From Saprospiraceae bacterium (lineage in GTDB: Bacteria; Bacteroidota; Bacteroidia; Chitinophagales; Saprospiraceae): a stretch of DNA of 64,000 bases. Position 1 is the stretch's first letter. Every line of letters starts with the position of its first letter. The translations under genes and the position numbers were made by a program. The notes beneath the pieces were generated by a model. It saw nothing but the letters and a program-made list of their open reading frames with translations, did not search any database and was not told the origin of the DNA. Shown here piece after piece: positions 1 to 10,318 of the stretch. The DNA is taken from NCBI GenBank assembly GCA_013001595.1, contig JABDMH010000043.1, positions 1 through 64,000 of the forward strand, read 5' to 3'.

Positions 1-3000
1 CACCACTCTCTACTGCCGGAACTTACACCGAAGTCATCACCAGCTCCGCTGGCTGCGATAGCACCATCGTACTCACCCTGGAAGTGCTCGATGAAATCCT
101 TGATTCCATCACCGCTCAAATTTGCCTGGGACAGACTTATACCTTCGGAACCAATGTGCTCAGCGTCACAGGCACTTATGTCGACACCTTCAATTCCACT
201 TATGGCTGTGACTCCATCGTCACCCTCACACTCGAGGTGCTCGAACAACTCCAGACCAACCTCACCGATACCATCTGCCAAGGAGATACCTATGACTTTA
301 ATGGCCAGACCATTGCTTCAGCCGGTTCGTACATGCAAACCCTGACCAGTCAGGCCGGATGCGACTCACTAGTCACCCTGGATTTAACTGTGCTCCCAGT
401 TGCTCTACATACCATTGATACTGCCATCTGTGAGGGTGAGACTTTTGTGTTCAATGGTCAAAACCTAACAACCTCCGGCACCTATCCCGATACCCTCATT
501 GCTGCATCGGGCTGTGACTCCATCGTCACCCTCATGCTGTCCGTTGATCCAGTGTATGTCCAGACCATCAGTGCATCTATTTGTTTGGGATCTACCTTTG
601 AGTGGGCAGGAATAATCCTCGACTCCACCGGTGCTTATATGCAATCATTTACCTCCACGACCGGTTGCGACTCCGTGGTCACACTCAACCTTACGGCCAC
701 CGAGTCTATTGAAACCATGATTGAAGCTCAAATCTGTACCGGACAAAACTATCCCTTCGGTGGTCAGTTGCTCAATATGTCCGGCACCTATCTAGACTCT
801 CTCACTTCCTCCGGTGGATGCGACTCTGTGGTCACCCTCGTGCTAGATGTACTCGATCAACTCATGACCAACCTGGACGATACCATCTGCCAGGGAGATA
901 CCTATGCGTTCAATGGACAAATTCTTTCAGTGGCCGGTACCTATCAGGAAACGTATAGCAGTCAGGCTGGATGTGATTCGGTGGTCACACTCGAGCTGGC
1001 AATTATCAATCCCGTGGACACTATCATCAACCAAGAAATTTGCCAAGGCGATATGTATGACTTCAACGGACAATTGCTCTCCAGCTCTGGAACGTACATA
1101 GATACCTTTGTTTCTGTTGCAGGCTGTGATTCAGTGGTCACACTCATGCTAACCGTCCATCCGCTGCAACACACGACAATCAATGCAGACATTTGTGATG
1201 GAGATGCATATGACTTTAATGGACAATTCCTCAGCTCCGCTGGAATCTACGTAGACACACTCAGCACTATAAGCGGTTGCGACAGTATTGTGACCTTGCA
1301 CCTAAATATACATCTATCTGCTCCCTACTTCACTGAAGCCCAAATTTGCTCCGGTCAATCATACCAGTTCGGAGATAGAACGCTGGTTGAAGGAGGCATT
1401 TACATCGATTCTTTGATATCCACCCAGGGTTGCGATTCGATTATCACATTAAATCTTGAGGTGCTGGATGTAATACAGAGCAGCATATCCGAAACAATAT
1501 GTTTTGGAGAAACCTATTTGTTCGAAGGACAAAGTCTAACTGTACCTGGAATTTACACTGAATCTTACACAAGTGAAGGAGGATGTGAAATGGTCGTTAC
1601 GCTTGATCTTGAGGTAATCGACCGCGTTGAAAACACCTCAGCAATATCACTCTGCGCTGGGGAATTTTACGACTTTAACGGCAATTTGGTTACATCTGCG
1701 GGTACCTACGTCGACACTCTTGTGAATCAATCGGGGTGCGATAGCATCGTGACACTCCAGGTGACAATCCTACGATCATATATAGATACAATTGAAGCTG
1801 ATATTTGCCAGGGAGAGACTTTTAATTTCAATGGTCTTGAGCTGTCCACCAGTGGTGAGTACCGGGATACAACAATAGCAAGCAATGGATGTGATAGCAT
1901 TGCCATTCTCTTATTGAATGTATTGCCGGTGCTCCAAACTAATCTTTCAGCGAATATCTGTTCCGGAGCAATCTTCGACTTCCATGGGACTCTGCTAACG
2001 AGCGGTGGCTCCTACTCTGACACATTATCATCATTGGATGGATGCGATAGCATCATCACATTGGTTCTCACAGTGGTCGATGTGTTTGACACAACCGTGC
2101 AAGCGCAGATTTGCTCTGGAACGAGCTTCAATTTCCATGGTCAAAATTTAGCAGCATCTGGAACTTACGTGGATACATTAGTCAGTGATGGCGGCTGCGA
2201 CAGTGTGGTAACGCTTGTACTTCTGGTGAAGGATTTTCTTGAAGTAACACTCACTGCTGAAATTTGTGAGGGCGAGACGTATTCATTCAGCGGCAACGAT
2301 CTCAGTCAAAATGGCGTCTATTCAGACACCACCACATCAAGCTTAGGGTGCGATAGCATTACTACCTTATCACTGACCGTGATTCCGTGGCTTTATGAAG
2401 AGTTTTCTTTTAATCTATGTCCCGGAGAGTCAGTCATTTTGAATGGAGTAGAATACAATGCCATCGGTACTTTTATCGATACGCTTATTTCAACAAAAGG
2501 ATGTGATAGCATAATTACGATAACAATTGATAGATTTCCATCTTCAACAGATTCCACAGAAGTTGATATTTGTGCAGGAATGACCTATAATTTTGCAGGT
2601 CTTGAGCTGTCAACCAGTGGCGTTTACCATGATACATTGATGTCAAGTAGCGGCTGCGATAGCATTTTGGTTCTAAACCTACAAGTTAAACCACCTGGAG
2701 ATTTCATCCTTGATGACACAATTTGCCAAGGTGATTCCTACAATTTTAATGAGCAGATGCTGACTATGACCGGCACCTACACACAATTTCTGATCGACAA
2801 CAATGGATGTGACAGTCTCATAACGTTGAATCTGACGGTGCTTCCGATCATAGCCACTGAACTGACTGATTCGGTTTGTCCAGGATATTACTACCAATTT
2901 GGTGACACACTGTTGTCAGACCCAGGCACATATATCGACACTTTTACTAGTGAAGCAGGCTGTGACAGTCTAGTTATTTTGCATCTAAATCTGATATTAC

Positions 3001-3914
3001 CGGTTGAGCAGACCGTGGAACATTACCGTATGTGTGATGGCGACAGCGTTATGATTTTGGGTACCTGGTATTACGAACAGATCACGTTAGATGAAGTATT
3101 CACTGGAACGGATGGCTGTGATAGCTTGGTGACCTACATTGTGGAAATTATTCCTCAAATAGCCTTGAGTGGTAAGGGAGCAGAAATCTGTGTTGGCGAT
3201 AGCGTTCAGTTGAAAGTTTCTGGTAACGAAGGAAGACCAGTAACCTGGTCACCTTCTGCCTCCTTATCATGCACAGATTGCACAGATCCCATTGCCAGTC
3301 CTGATACTACCACTACTTATGTTGTGACTACCCTTGGCTGCGGCGAGGAGATTGTATCTACAACCGTGACTGTGGAGGTGATACCATATCCGACATTGGA
3401 AGTATCGGAAGATCAGAAAATTAAGAAAGGCGAAATCATCAATATATCTGGTACAACAGAGCCAGAAAATCAAATCACCTGGCACAACCAAACAAAGAAT
3501 GTATTAATCTGCGAAGACTGTAAACAGATAACGGATCAGCCTTCAGGAACCACCACATACGAAGCAACCAGTAGTAATATTCTAGGATGTTCTGTACAAG
3601 ATCCAGTAACAGTTATAGTTGAGGATCTTTGTGAATTGGAAAAAATCAAAGTTGTTAATGCCTTTACGCCCAACGGGGATGGAATAAATGACTACTTCTT
3701 CATCTCTAATCCCGGAATATCCAGAATTGGATTGGTCCAAGTGTTTAACCGTTGGGGTGAATTGGTATTTGAAACCACCGGTACGCAAGTACTTTGGGAT
3801 GGTACTCACCGTGGAGTAGATGTAAATCCGGGAGTTTATATGTACATGATTGAAGCTATCTGCGTAGATGGAGACCAGCTGTTTATTCCAGGTAATGTTA
3901 CGGTGGTACGTTAA
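1..3914 (+). CDS. Giant repeat protein with T9SS type B (gliding-motility) C-terminal sorting domain, 5' partial
   Basis: The reading frame is open from the left edge, so the true start lies outside the window. A GTG near position 84 is only an internal codon. The protein consists of at least 21 tandem units of about 49 residues. Each has a conserved pattern of Ile-Cys-x-Gly, Tyr-x-Phe-x-Gly-Gln, Ser-Gly-x-Tyr-x-Asp-Thr and Gly-Cys-Asp-Ser-Ile/Val-Val-Thr-Leu. After about 3160 come two non-repeat beta-rich segments with Cys pairs (CTDC, CEDC). The end is a typical type B sorting domain: AFTPNGDGINDYF, then VFNRWGELVFE and WDG, finishing near GNVTVVR. Such proteins are exported by the type IX system and attached to the cell surface, where they usually act as adhesins. 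The next gene, PorP/SprF-like, follows after 2 nt, the usual partner arrangement. Function beyond surface adhesion is inference. Confidence 0.93.
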   Translation, partial: PLSTAGTYTEVITSSAGCDSTIVLTLEVLDEILDSITAQICLGQTYTFGTNVLSVTGTYVDTFNSTYGCDSIVTLTLEVLEQLQTNLTDTICQGDTYDFNGQTIASAGSYMQTLTSQAGCDSLVTLDLTVLPVALHTIDTAICEGETFVFNGQNLTTSGTYPDTLIAASGCDSIVTLMLSVDPVYVQTISASICLGSTFEWAGIILDSTGAYMQSFTSTTGCDSVVTLNLTATESIETMIEAQICTGQNYPFGGQLLNMSGTYLDSLTSSGGCDSVVTLVLDVLDQLMTNLDDTICQGDTYAFNGQILSVAGTYQETYSSQAGCDSVVTLELAIINPVDTIINQEICQGDMYDFNGQLLSSSGTYIDTFVSVAGCDSVVTLMLTVHPLQHTTINADICDGDAYDFNGQFLSSAGIYVDTLSTISGCDSIVTLHLNIHLSAPYFTEAQICSGQSYQFGDRTLVEGGIYIDSLISTQGCDSIITLNLEVLDVIQSSISETICFGETYLFEGQSLTVPGIYTESYTSEGGCEMVVTLDLEVIDRVENTSAISLCAGEFYDFNGNLVTSAGTYVDTLVNQSGCDSIVTLQVTILRSYIDTIEADICQGETFNFNGLELSTSGEYRDTTIASNGCDSIAILLLNVLPVLQTNLSANICSGAIFDFHGTLLTSGGSYSDTLSSLDGCDSIITLVLTVVDVFDTTVQAQICSGTSFNFHGQNLAASGTYVDTLVSDGGCDSVVTLVLLVKDFLEVTLTAEICEGETYSFSGNDLSQNGVYSDTTTSSLGCDSITTLSLTVIPWLYEEFSFNLCPGESVILNGVEYNAIGTFIDTLISTKGCDSIITITIDRFPSSTDSTEVDICAGMTYNFAGLELSTSGVYHDTLMSSSGCDSILVLNLQVKPPGDFILDDTICQGDSYNFNEQMLTMTGTYTQFLIDNNGCDSLITLNLTVLPIIATELTDSVCPGYYYQFGDTLLSDPGTYIDTFTSEAGCDSLVILHLNLILPVEQTVEHYRMCDGDSVMILGTWYYEQITLDEVFTGTDGCDSLVTYIVEIIPQIALSGKGAEICVGDSVQLKVSGNEGRPVTWSPSASLSCTDCTDPIASPDTTTTYVVTTLGCGEEIVSTTVTVEVIPYPTLEVSEDQKIKKGEIINISGTTEPENQITWHNQTKNVLICEDCKQITDQPSGTTTYEATSSNILGCSVQDPVTVIVEDLCELEKIKVVNAFTPNGDGINDYFFISNPGISRIGLVQVFNRWGELVFETTGTQVLWDGTHRGVDVNPGVYMYMIEAICVDGDQLFIPGNVTVVR
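3..3158 (+). repeat. 21 tandem coding repeats of ~147 nt (Cys-Asp-Ser repeat units)
   Basis: Each unit carries one Ile-Cys and one Gly-Cys-Asp-Ser motif, about 48-50 residues apart. Twenty complete Gly-Cys motifs follow the partial one at the window edge; one unit has Gly-Cys-Glu-Met instead. The first units are close to each other at DNA level and G+C rich, while later units keep the protein pattern but use different, A+T-richer codons. The two Cys per unit could form a disulfide in each beta-sandwich unit; that is inference. Confidence 0.9.
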
Positions 3915-3916
3915 AA

Positions 3917-5077
3917 GTGAAAAGAAATGCGATAAATGTTATATCTTACTTAGACCCTAGACGAACAACACTCATGAGACCCGATTACCCCCGTCTGAGG
4001 TTTGTTGATAGCAACAAACCCTTGGTTAAATGGTCGATCTTACGACCTGTAGCCGTTTGGCTAGTTACCATGGTATTTGCTCTTCCCATTGCTGCACAAG
4101 ACATTCATCTATCCCATATTCATGCTTCACCGACGCATTTGAATCCAGCCATGACCGGATTATTTAATGCTGATCTACGATTCATCGCTAACTACAAGGG
4201 GCAATGGAATTCTTTTACCAATGGATATCGAACCGCAGTGGCCTCTGCTGACATGAAACTTAATCGCGGAATAGGAAACCGTGATGATGTAGGAGTAGGA
4301 TTCATGGCTATAGGAGATCAGGCAGGAGACCTTAAGTTCCGCACGCTAAATGTTGGTCTATCTCTCTCCTACCTCAAAGCACTCAATTCCAATGGATCCA
4401 ATTTTCTATCGGCGGGTGTGCAAGGCGGAATCATTCAACAAAGACTGAATACTAACCTGGCTATTCTCGAACAAGAATTTGATCCATATATTCATGATCC
4501 TGATTTCATTGGATCAGTGAGTGCCTTTGATCTTTCGGCCGGGTTAGCTTGGTTTGTACCCATTGGGCGCAGAAATCACTTTTATGCTGGAGCATCAATG
4601 TGGCACATCAACAGGGGTTTTGTAGGATTTATGAAAAACTTGGTCGATGCTCCCGACAGCCATTATTTATTTCCTAAGACCGTGATCCATGGCGGTGGTC
4701 ATTTTCGAATCAATTACGTACTCACTATGAAGCCCAGCTTTATAATCCTCGATCAGGGACCACACCGTGAATTTAATCTGGGTTCCTTCTTCAGTGTACA
4801 ACCAATCGACCAATATATAAGACCTGAGTACACTCTTTTATTTGGAGTATGGCTACGGTGGTATGCTGAGGCAGGCGATATTAATCGTGATGCCCTTATT
4901 GCCTCAGTTAGATATGACTGGAAAAACACCATCTTCACTTTCTCTTATGATATAAACATTTCTGATCTGGCAAGGGCAACCCAATATCGAGGTGGACCGG
5001 AGGTGTCAGTCATTCACTATGTCGACTTCTTCAGACCAGAGCGTAAGAACTGGAAAGTGAAGTGCCCTGAATTCTAA
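3917..5077 (+). CDS. PorP/SprF family T9SS outer membrane protein
   Basis: PorP/SprF family proteins are outer membrane beta-barrels that work with a cognate type B-sorted surface protein in type IX secretion and gliding. Family landmarks are visible after the signal peptide: LSHIHASPTHLNPAMTGLF, then YKGQW, DMKLNRG, VGFMAIGDQAGD and a C-terminal barrel. The frame opens with GTG at 3917, 2 nt after the preceding stop; an ATG at 3974 is an alternative start. In both cases the hydrophobic signal stretch (AVWLVTMVFALPIAAQ) sits unusually deep, about residues 45-60 from the GTG. Length (386 aa) is slightly above the usual 300-350 aa because of this N-terminal extension. It is co-transcribed with the giant repeat protein, which is the likely secreted partner. 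Confidence 0.9.
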   Translation: MKRNAINVISYLDPRRTTLMRPDYPRLRFVDSNKPLVKWSILRPVAVWLVTMVFALPIAAQDIHLSHIHASPTHLNPAMTGLFNADLRFIANYKGQWNSFTNGYRTAVASADMKLNRGIGNRDDVGVGFMAIGDQAGDLKFRTLNVGLSLSYLKALNSNGSNFLSAGVQGGIIQQRLNTNLAILEQEFDPYIHDPDFIGSVSAFDLSAGLAWFVPIGRRNHFYAGASMWHINRGFVGFMKNLVDAPDSHYLFPKTVIHGGGHFRINYVLTMKPSFIILDQGPHREFNLGSFFSVQPIDQYIRPEYTLLFGVWLRWYAEAGDINRDALIASVRYDWKNTIFTFSYDINISDLARATQYRGGPEVSVIHYVDFFRPERKNWKVKCPEF

Positions 5078-5173
5078 AATCATTCACCTTTTTCAGGTCT
5101 TTCTTGCGAAACAAATATCTTTCAGCATACTTGATGGAACTCCTGCAAAAAAAATCAGGTCTGTATCCTCCCA

Positions 5174-7381
5174 CTATCCACGTAACTCTAAAATTCTAAT
5201 CTCCACCCGCTGATTCCTTCTCCTACCTTCAGCTGTATCGTTAGTTGCAATTGGTTGCCTTTTTCCATATCCTTTGTAGTACACTCGACGTCCTGCAATA
5301 CCCTTCCCCGTGAGATAGAATGCCACATTCCGCGCCCGTTCTGTACTAAGGCTGTCGCAGAATTCATGAGGAGGAGTCCCATTGGTGTGCCCTTCAATCT
5401 GAACAACGATCTCCGGATTGTCAGCAAGGAAGGTAAAGAGCTCCTTCAATACAGGAATTGAAGATTCGGTGATGGTAACACTGTCTGCATCAAACTGCAG
5501 TTGCTCTATCTTGACTACCTGGCCATTACGCAGCTTTCCTGCGGTCAGAGCAGGTAAAATCTTTCTTTTGATCTCAAATTCAGCACTCGTGCTACATCCA
5601 GCTTCATCGGTGACAGTCACAGAATGCAATCCCACCGATAGTTCCTCTGCTTCAAATGTGTTCAACCCATTGTCCCAGGCATATATGTATCGTCCTTGCC
5701 CTCCTCTTGCTACCATCTTTGCCTTCCCATTGTTTGTTCGTTCATCAGTGGCCGGACGCAAATCGGTCACTTGTAAGCTCAATCTAGGTGGTTGTGTTAC
5801 CAGAAATTCGGACGACACCTCATTACCCATAGCATCGGTGACTGTCACTTCATACACTCCAGCCCTAACTTCGTCTACCTCCTGACCTTGAAGTCTCTCA
5901 TCGCTCCATTTAAAAGTAAATGGCCCCTTACCTCCAATTATTTCGACGACACCACCAGCTGTTGATTCACCATTACAATGAATCTCTCTGGTTTGCTTTA
6001 CATTCGCGACCAACTCTAAGATGTTCTCCTGAATGAACAGTCTTGCTTCAGCCTGACAGCCAGCCTCGTCTTCCACTTTTATAATATGTTCTCCAGCATC
6101 TAGGTTGGTGGCGTGAGCAGTACGCTCACCATTGTCCCAACGGTAAGTATATTTCGGCACTCCACCTTCTACCTTCACTATGGCCGCAGCGTCAGCTTTA
6201 CCCTCAGGACTTGCCAGTTGAGTTTGTTCGACGGTTAAGCTAAGACGTGAATTTGGAACAATTCCTCGTGCAGCCTTCGTCCTGCCATTAGCGTCCGTTA
6301 CAGTGACCGTGTATGCACCGGCAGCAAGCCCCTGACGGTTGGAACCAAGCTCTCCATCTTCCCAAAGAAAAACGTAGGGAGCTACTCCGCCACTAACATG
6401 TACTGACAGTTCCGCATCGTTCCTCCCATCACCTCTACAAGACAACGGTTTTTCCAGAAGGCAGGATACTCTTAAAGCTGAAGCTTTTTGGATCAGGTAT
6501 AGGCCTACATCTTCGGTACCGACCCAAACTGTCCCTTCTTCGTCTATGGCCATACAATTCACAAAAGAACTGAGAAAATTGTCAGCACTGTTAAAAACTT
6601 TGTAAGCTCCGGTTATGGGATCATATCTGGCTAATTTTTCAGATGCAATCCATAATTTTCCATCATCATCAAAGGCTATATCTTTTATATGGCCTTGAGT
6701 TATCTCAGCCGGTAAATCCAAGTGGTTCCAGTTATCCTGTTCATCCACCACCCAAATGTGATCATGAGAAAGTAACCACACCTGTCGCCCATTTTCAGTA
6801 GTAGCCTGAAACTCGTAATCTTTTTTCTCCAATCTCCATCTCAAATTTCTTCCAAGCAACATTCCATCTTTTGTACCAACCCAATGCCTCCCTAATTTGT
6901 CTATGAAAATTGTGTTGATATGGTTGGAGCGCATCTTGGTGTTGCGGGTATTGAATCGCTTCACCATCTTAAATTTAGGTTCCATCCAAAATAGGAAGAG
7001 TCCATTGTTTCGGGTACCGACCCACAGTTCGTCCATTTCCTCATCGTAAAAAGCAACGGTAATTTCATCATTAGTGGTGAGAATACCACCTAGTTCCAAT
7101 TCCAAAAAAATACGATTAACCCTGATGTCCTTGTTTCCACCTGGTATTTGCAACATGGAAATTTCTCCCTTGAAAAGTTCTACTGGTGTAGCTTCATGTA
7201 CCGAGCTAACAAGAAAAAGCCCATTATCACTATTGACCCATTTTTGATTTCCTGGTCCTATGTAAATGTTATTGATTGGTGCATTAATATCGAGAGCTGA
7301 GCAATGTTCAACCACCATCTCTTCCTGGGACATTAGGAAGGTGCAATTAAGTAGATAGAGTAGAGTAAGAAGTGAACGCAT
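5174..7381 (-). CDS. OmpA family protein with propeller-like N-terminus and SprB-like repeats
   Basis: This is a 735-aa exported protein with a signal peptide ending near MSQ. Residues about 20-300 contain blade motifs typical of two-component-regulator propellers (LWVGTRNNGLFLF, RHWVGTKDG, VWVGTEDVGLYL). They are followed by three SprB-like repeats (about 310-600) with Gly-Gly-x-x-Pro-Tyr-x-x-x-Trp-x-Asn/Asp-Gly and AGxYxVTVTDA patterns. The last 120 residues are an OmpA peptidoglycan-binding domain: FDADS, VQIEGHTNG, LSTERARNVAFYL, KGYGKRQPIATN and RRRNQRVEIRI. The OmpA end should sit in the periplasm anchored to the cell wall. The combination suggests an envelope scaffold or sensor linked to motility or T9SS function; the exact job is unknown. 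It is convergent with the PorP/SprF gene and monocistronic. Confidence 0.88.
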   Translation of the reverse strand: MRSLLTLLYLLNCTFLMSQEEMVVEHCSALDINAPINNIYIGPGNQKWVNSDNGLFLVSSVHEATPVELFKGEISMLQIPGGNKDIRVNRIFLELELGGILTTNDEITVAFYDEEMDELWVGTRNNGLFLFWMEPKFKMVKRFNTRNTKMRSNHINTIFIDKLGRHWVGTKDGMLLGRNLRWRLEKKDYEFQATTENGRQVWLLSHDHIWVVDEQDNWNHLDLPAEITQGHIKDIAFDDDGKLWIASEKLARYDPITGAYKVFNSADNFLSSFVNCMAIDEEGTVWVGTEDVGLYLIQKASALRVSCLLEKPLSCRGDGRNDAELSVHVSGGVAPYVFLWEDGELGSNRQGLAAGAYTVTVTDANGRTKAARGIVPNSRLSLTVEQTQLASPEGKADAAAIVKVEGGVPKYTYRWDNGERTAHATNLDAGEHIIKVEDEAGCQAEARLFIQENILELVANVKQTREIHCNGESTAGGVVEIIGGKGPFTFKWSDERLQGQEVDEVRAGVYEVTVTDAMGNEVSSEFLVTQPPRLSLQVTDLRPATDERTNNGKAKMVARGGQGRYIYAWDNGLNTFEAEELSVGLHSVTVTDEAGCSTSAEFEIKRKILPALTAGKLRNGQVVKIEQLQFDADSVTITESSIPVLKELFTFLADNPEIVVQIEGHTNGTPPHEFCDSLSTERARNVAFYLTGKGIAGRRVYYKGYGKRQPIATNDTAEGRRRNQRVEIRILELRG

Positions 7382-7654
7382 AGCAATTTTAAATGGCCAA
7401 ACTCGAATTCGATCTAACTCAGATAAAGGCCACGAAAATCGAGCACTTCGAGATCAAATTAGCGAAATTTAAATTACAAAATGTCTATTAGTTTATATCG
7501 GACTCCTTTGGCCAAGTCCAATCGACCGCTTATCAGATTAAGGGAACGTCGAGCGCTGAACAATTGTCTCAACTCTCTCGCGCTATCAAATAAGCCTCGG
7601 TTACTATATATAGAGTACTTCAATAGAAATTCCAAAGGAGGTATCACTCCTCGA

Positions 7655-10159
7655 CTACTTATTTTTATTTCCCAGCAACTTGCCCCAGAACTCTTTTCTC
7701 TTTTTCTTTCGCTCCCTTTTTTCGATGACTTTTGTGTTGCGAGCCCGAATGTTTTGTGAATATTCACTCAGAGTCTCTGTCTCCTTCCGCGGACGATCTC
7801 GCATCAATTCACCCAGTTGCTCAGACTCGATACCCTCTACTGACTGAGTGAATTCAAGTAGATCGGACAAATCATTTAGCGAATCATATAGTTCTGGCAT
7901 TTCAGGAAGGAAGTGGGGGCAATCCATAGCAGCCATTACGCTATCTATTGGCAGATCAAATGCACCGGAAAGGTATCTAGCTGTGCGCTTATTATCCTTT
8001 ACTTTTTTCATAAATAGTCCCCAGATCGGCAAGGCAGAGTTTGCGCCTTGTCCTGTCCTGATGCTGCGAAAATGAACACTGGGCAATTCAGCACCTACCC
8101 ACACACCAGCAACCAGACTGGGTGTGTATCCAACAAACCAACCATCAGACTGATGCTGTGTCGTTCCCGTTTTTCCGGCAATTGGTCCCCATAGGCCATA
8201 GCGATAGCGTAATCGCCGTGCGGAACCACTGTCAACGACTGCAGTCATAAGTTGTGTCATGACCGCAGCTTCTTCCCTTGTCAGTACCCTTTGTCCCGAT
8301 GATGCACTTGGTGATTGATAGATTACTTTACCGTGCTGATCCTCGATGCGATCCAAATAATGCAATGGCGACTTTACTCCTTGATTTGCGTAGGTGCCAT
8401 AGGCTTGCACCAACTCGGCGAGAGATGCTTCAACCGTGCCAAGTGCGATAGACGGTTCGTCGGGGATGTTCCCTTCGATTCCCATGTCACGGGCCAATTG
8501 CCTTATCGAAGGAATACCGGCGGACAGGGCTAGATCAACAGCCACCGTATTGACAGAATGACTTAGTGCCCCAGCCATACTGTAGTGACCGCCATAATTT
8601 CGGTCACTGTTTTGAGGTTGCCAATTCTTGTAGTTGGCATATTTCACCAATCGATTTTCTGTATAGTCACATGGCTCTATGCCCCTCCTCAAGGCAGCGG
8701 TATAAACCAATGGCTTCATAGTGGACCCAATCTGCCTGCGTGACTTGACATGGTCATACTGAATGAATTTATAATCGATTCCTCCGACCCAAGCCCTTAC
8801 CAATCCCGTTTGGGGTTCGGTCACTAGCATCCCGGTCTGGAGGAGTTGCATGAAGTATCTGATGGAGTCCAATGGCGACATTGTCACCTCTTTCTCTCCA
8901 TGCTGCCAATCGAAGATGGTCATAGCTATCGGCTCAGACATTATAACCTCGATTTCTTCCGCCGATTTTCCATCATTCTTTAGTGCCTGATATCTTCTGC
9001 TTTTTTGCATGGCCTCTTGCAGCAGTGCTTGGGTTGCCCATGGCTCTCTACCTTGCCACTCTTTCAAAAAGTCTTGTTGCAATTCACTTAGGTGCGTTCG
9101 CACTGCTGCTTCAGCATAGCGCTGTAATCCAGCATCAAGCGTGGTGAAAATCCTTAGACCATCTCGATAAAGTTGATAAGGAGATCCATCGGAATTGACT
9201 CTTTCAGCAAGTATGGCTTCTACCTCTTGTCGAATATGCTCGCGAAAATAGGTGGCCAGACCCAAATTGTGGCTCTCTGGCCGATATTGCAATTGCATCG
9301 GCGTAGCAGACAACTGCGTAGCGGAAGCTTCATCAAGATAGCCCAACTTTGCCATTTGTTTGAGCACAACATTTCTTCGCTGTTGCGCCCTTTCCGGATG
9401 AAATTTCGGATTGTAGTAGGTCGTAGCTTTAAGCATACCCACCAACACAGCACCTTCCTCAATGGTTAGGTCCTTCAGCTTTTTACTAAAATATCGTTGA
9501 GCTGCGATCTTTACCCCAAATGCATTACCCCCAAAAGGTACCGTATTGAGGTAGAGCCTCAGAATCCGATCTTTAGGGTAGATCTGCTCCATACGATGAG
9601 CTATGATCATCTCCCTCAGCTTATTGATGACAATGCTCGCGTATCGGTATGACTTTCTTGGATAGAGATTCTTTGCCAATTGTTGGCTGATGGTACTGCC
9701 GCCCCCAGCCGATTCGTCTGATAGTAGGATGGACTTGATCAGCACACGCCCGAGAGACCGGACATCAATCCCTTCATGTTCGAAGAAACGAGCATCTTCG
9801 GTGGCGATGAGGGCTTGAACCAGATGTTGGGGCAATTCAGAAGAATCGGCATTTACTCGATTTTCAACATAATATTTGCCTAAAAGTACCCCACGATGAT
9901 CATAGATTTCAGATGCCTGATCATTTTGAATGTTTGCTAATTCTGCATAAGGAGGCAATGCTCCAAAAGCTCCAGATCGTACAAGGAGGACCATTGAAGC
10001 AACACTGGTCAGACAAAGCAACACAAAAATACCTCCGCCCAGGAGCACTAATTTGATAGCAGACTGCTGTAATATCCATTGCTGCAATTTAGTGACCCAA
10101 GGCATAGATGAGAACTTCTGGGATACCTTGAGCATGGTGGGCCTAACTTTATCTAACAT
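7655..10159 (-). CDS. Penicillin-binding protein 1A (bifunctional transglycosylase/transpeptidase)
   Basis: Class A PBP of 834 aa that polymerises and cross-links peptidoglycan at the outer face of the inner membrane. A cytoplasmic N-terminus is followed by one membrane segment (about 34-60). The GT51 domain shows ATEDARFFEHEG with the catalytic Glu, GGGSTISQQLAKN, and EQIYPKDRILRLYLN. The transpeptidase domain shows the SxxK motif in GSTMKPL, an SVN motif (SHSVNTVAVD), and KTGTT. The C-terminus ends in a Lys/Arg-rich tail (KRERKKKRKEF). Length and order of motifs are normal for the family. The gene stands alone; a weak AGGAG-based hairpin lies just past its stop. Confidence 0.95.
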   Translation of the reverse strand: MLDKVRPTMLKVSQKFSSMPWVTKLQQWILQQSAIKLVLLGGGIFVLLCLTSVASMVLLVRSGAFGALPPYAELANIQNDQASEIYDHRGVLLGKYYVENRVNADSSELPQHLVQALIATEDARFFEHEGIDVRSLGRVLIKSILLSDESAGGGSTISQQLAKNLYPRKSYRYASIVINKLREMIIAHRMEQIYPKDRILRLYLNTVPFGGNAFGVKIAAQRYFSKKLKDLTIEEGAVLVGMLKATTYYNPKFHPERAQQRRNVVLKQMAKLGYLDEASATQLSATPMQLQYRPESHNLGLATYFREHIRQEVEAILAERVNSDGSPYQLYRDGLRIFTTLDAGLQRYAEAAVRTHLSELQQDFLKEWQGREPWATQALLQEAMQKSRRYQALKNDGKSAEEIEVIMSEPIAMTIFDWQHGEKEVTMSPLDSIRYFMQLLQTGMLVTEPQTGLVRAWVGGIDYKFIQYDHVKSRRQIGSTMKPLVYTAALRRGIEPCDYTENRLVKYANYKNWQPQNSDRNYGGHYSMAGALSHSVNTVAVDLALSAGIPSIRQLARDMGIEGNIPDEPSIALGTVEASLAELVQAYGTYANQGVKSPLHYLDRIEDQHGKVIYQSPSASSGQRVLTREEAAVMTQLMTAVVDSGSARRLRYRYGLWGPIAGKTGTTQHQSDGWFVGYTPSLVAGVWVGAELPSVHFRSIRTGQGANSALPIWGLFMKKVKDNKRTARYLSGAFDLPIDSVMAAMDCPHFLPEMPELYDSLNDLSDLLEFTQSVEGIESEQLGELMRDRPRKETETLSEYSQNIRARNTKVIEKRERKKKRKEFWGKLLGNKNK

Positions 10160-10318
10160 CGTAAGATTCCGATCAACATAATGATTTTTTAGTCAATGGC
10201 ATGATAACGGAAAAAGTCTGCTTATTATGATGCAAGTCTGCAAAAGAAAAAGATGGACTTCACCCCTACAGAACCTTACTCGCAATTCTTTCGATAGGTA
10301 TTCCCTTGAAGCCTGCAC

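Noticed and set aside
3-3158. Regular ~147-nt periodicity at the left edge, CRISPR-like at first glance
   Set aside because: The units lie in one open reading frame, encode a conserved protein repeat and diverge at DNA level; there are no short identical repeats with unique spacers.
5418-5885. 155-codon plus-strand frame
   Set aside because: It is antisense to the OmpA/SprB protein and low in complexity (Ser/Thr-rich from inverted repeat codons).
7634-7655. AGGAG/CTCCT hairpin after the penicillin-binding protein stop
   Set aside because: The stem is only 5 bp with no U-run, so I do not call it a terminator.
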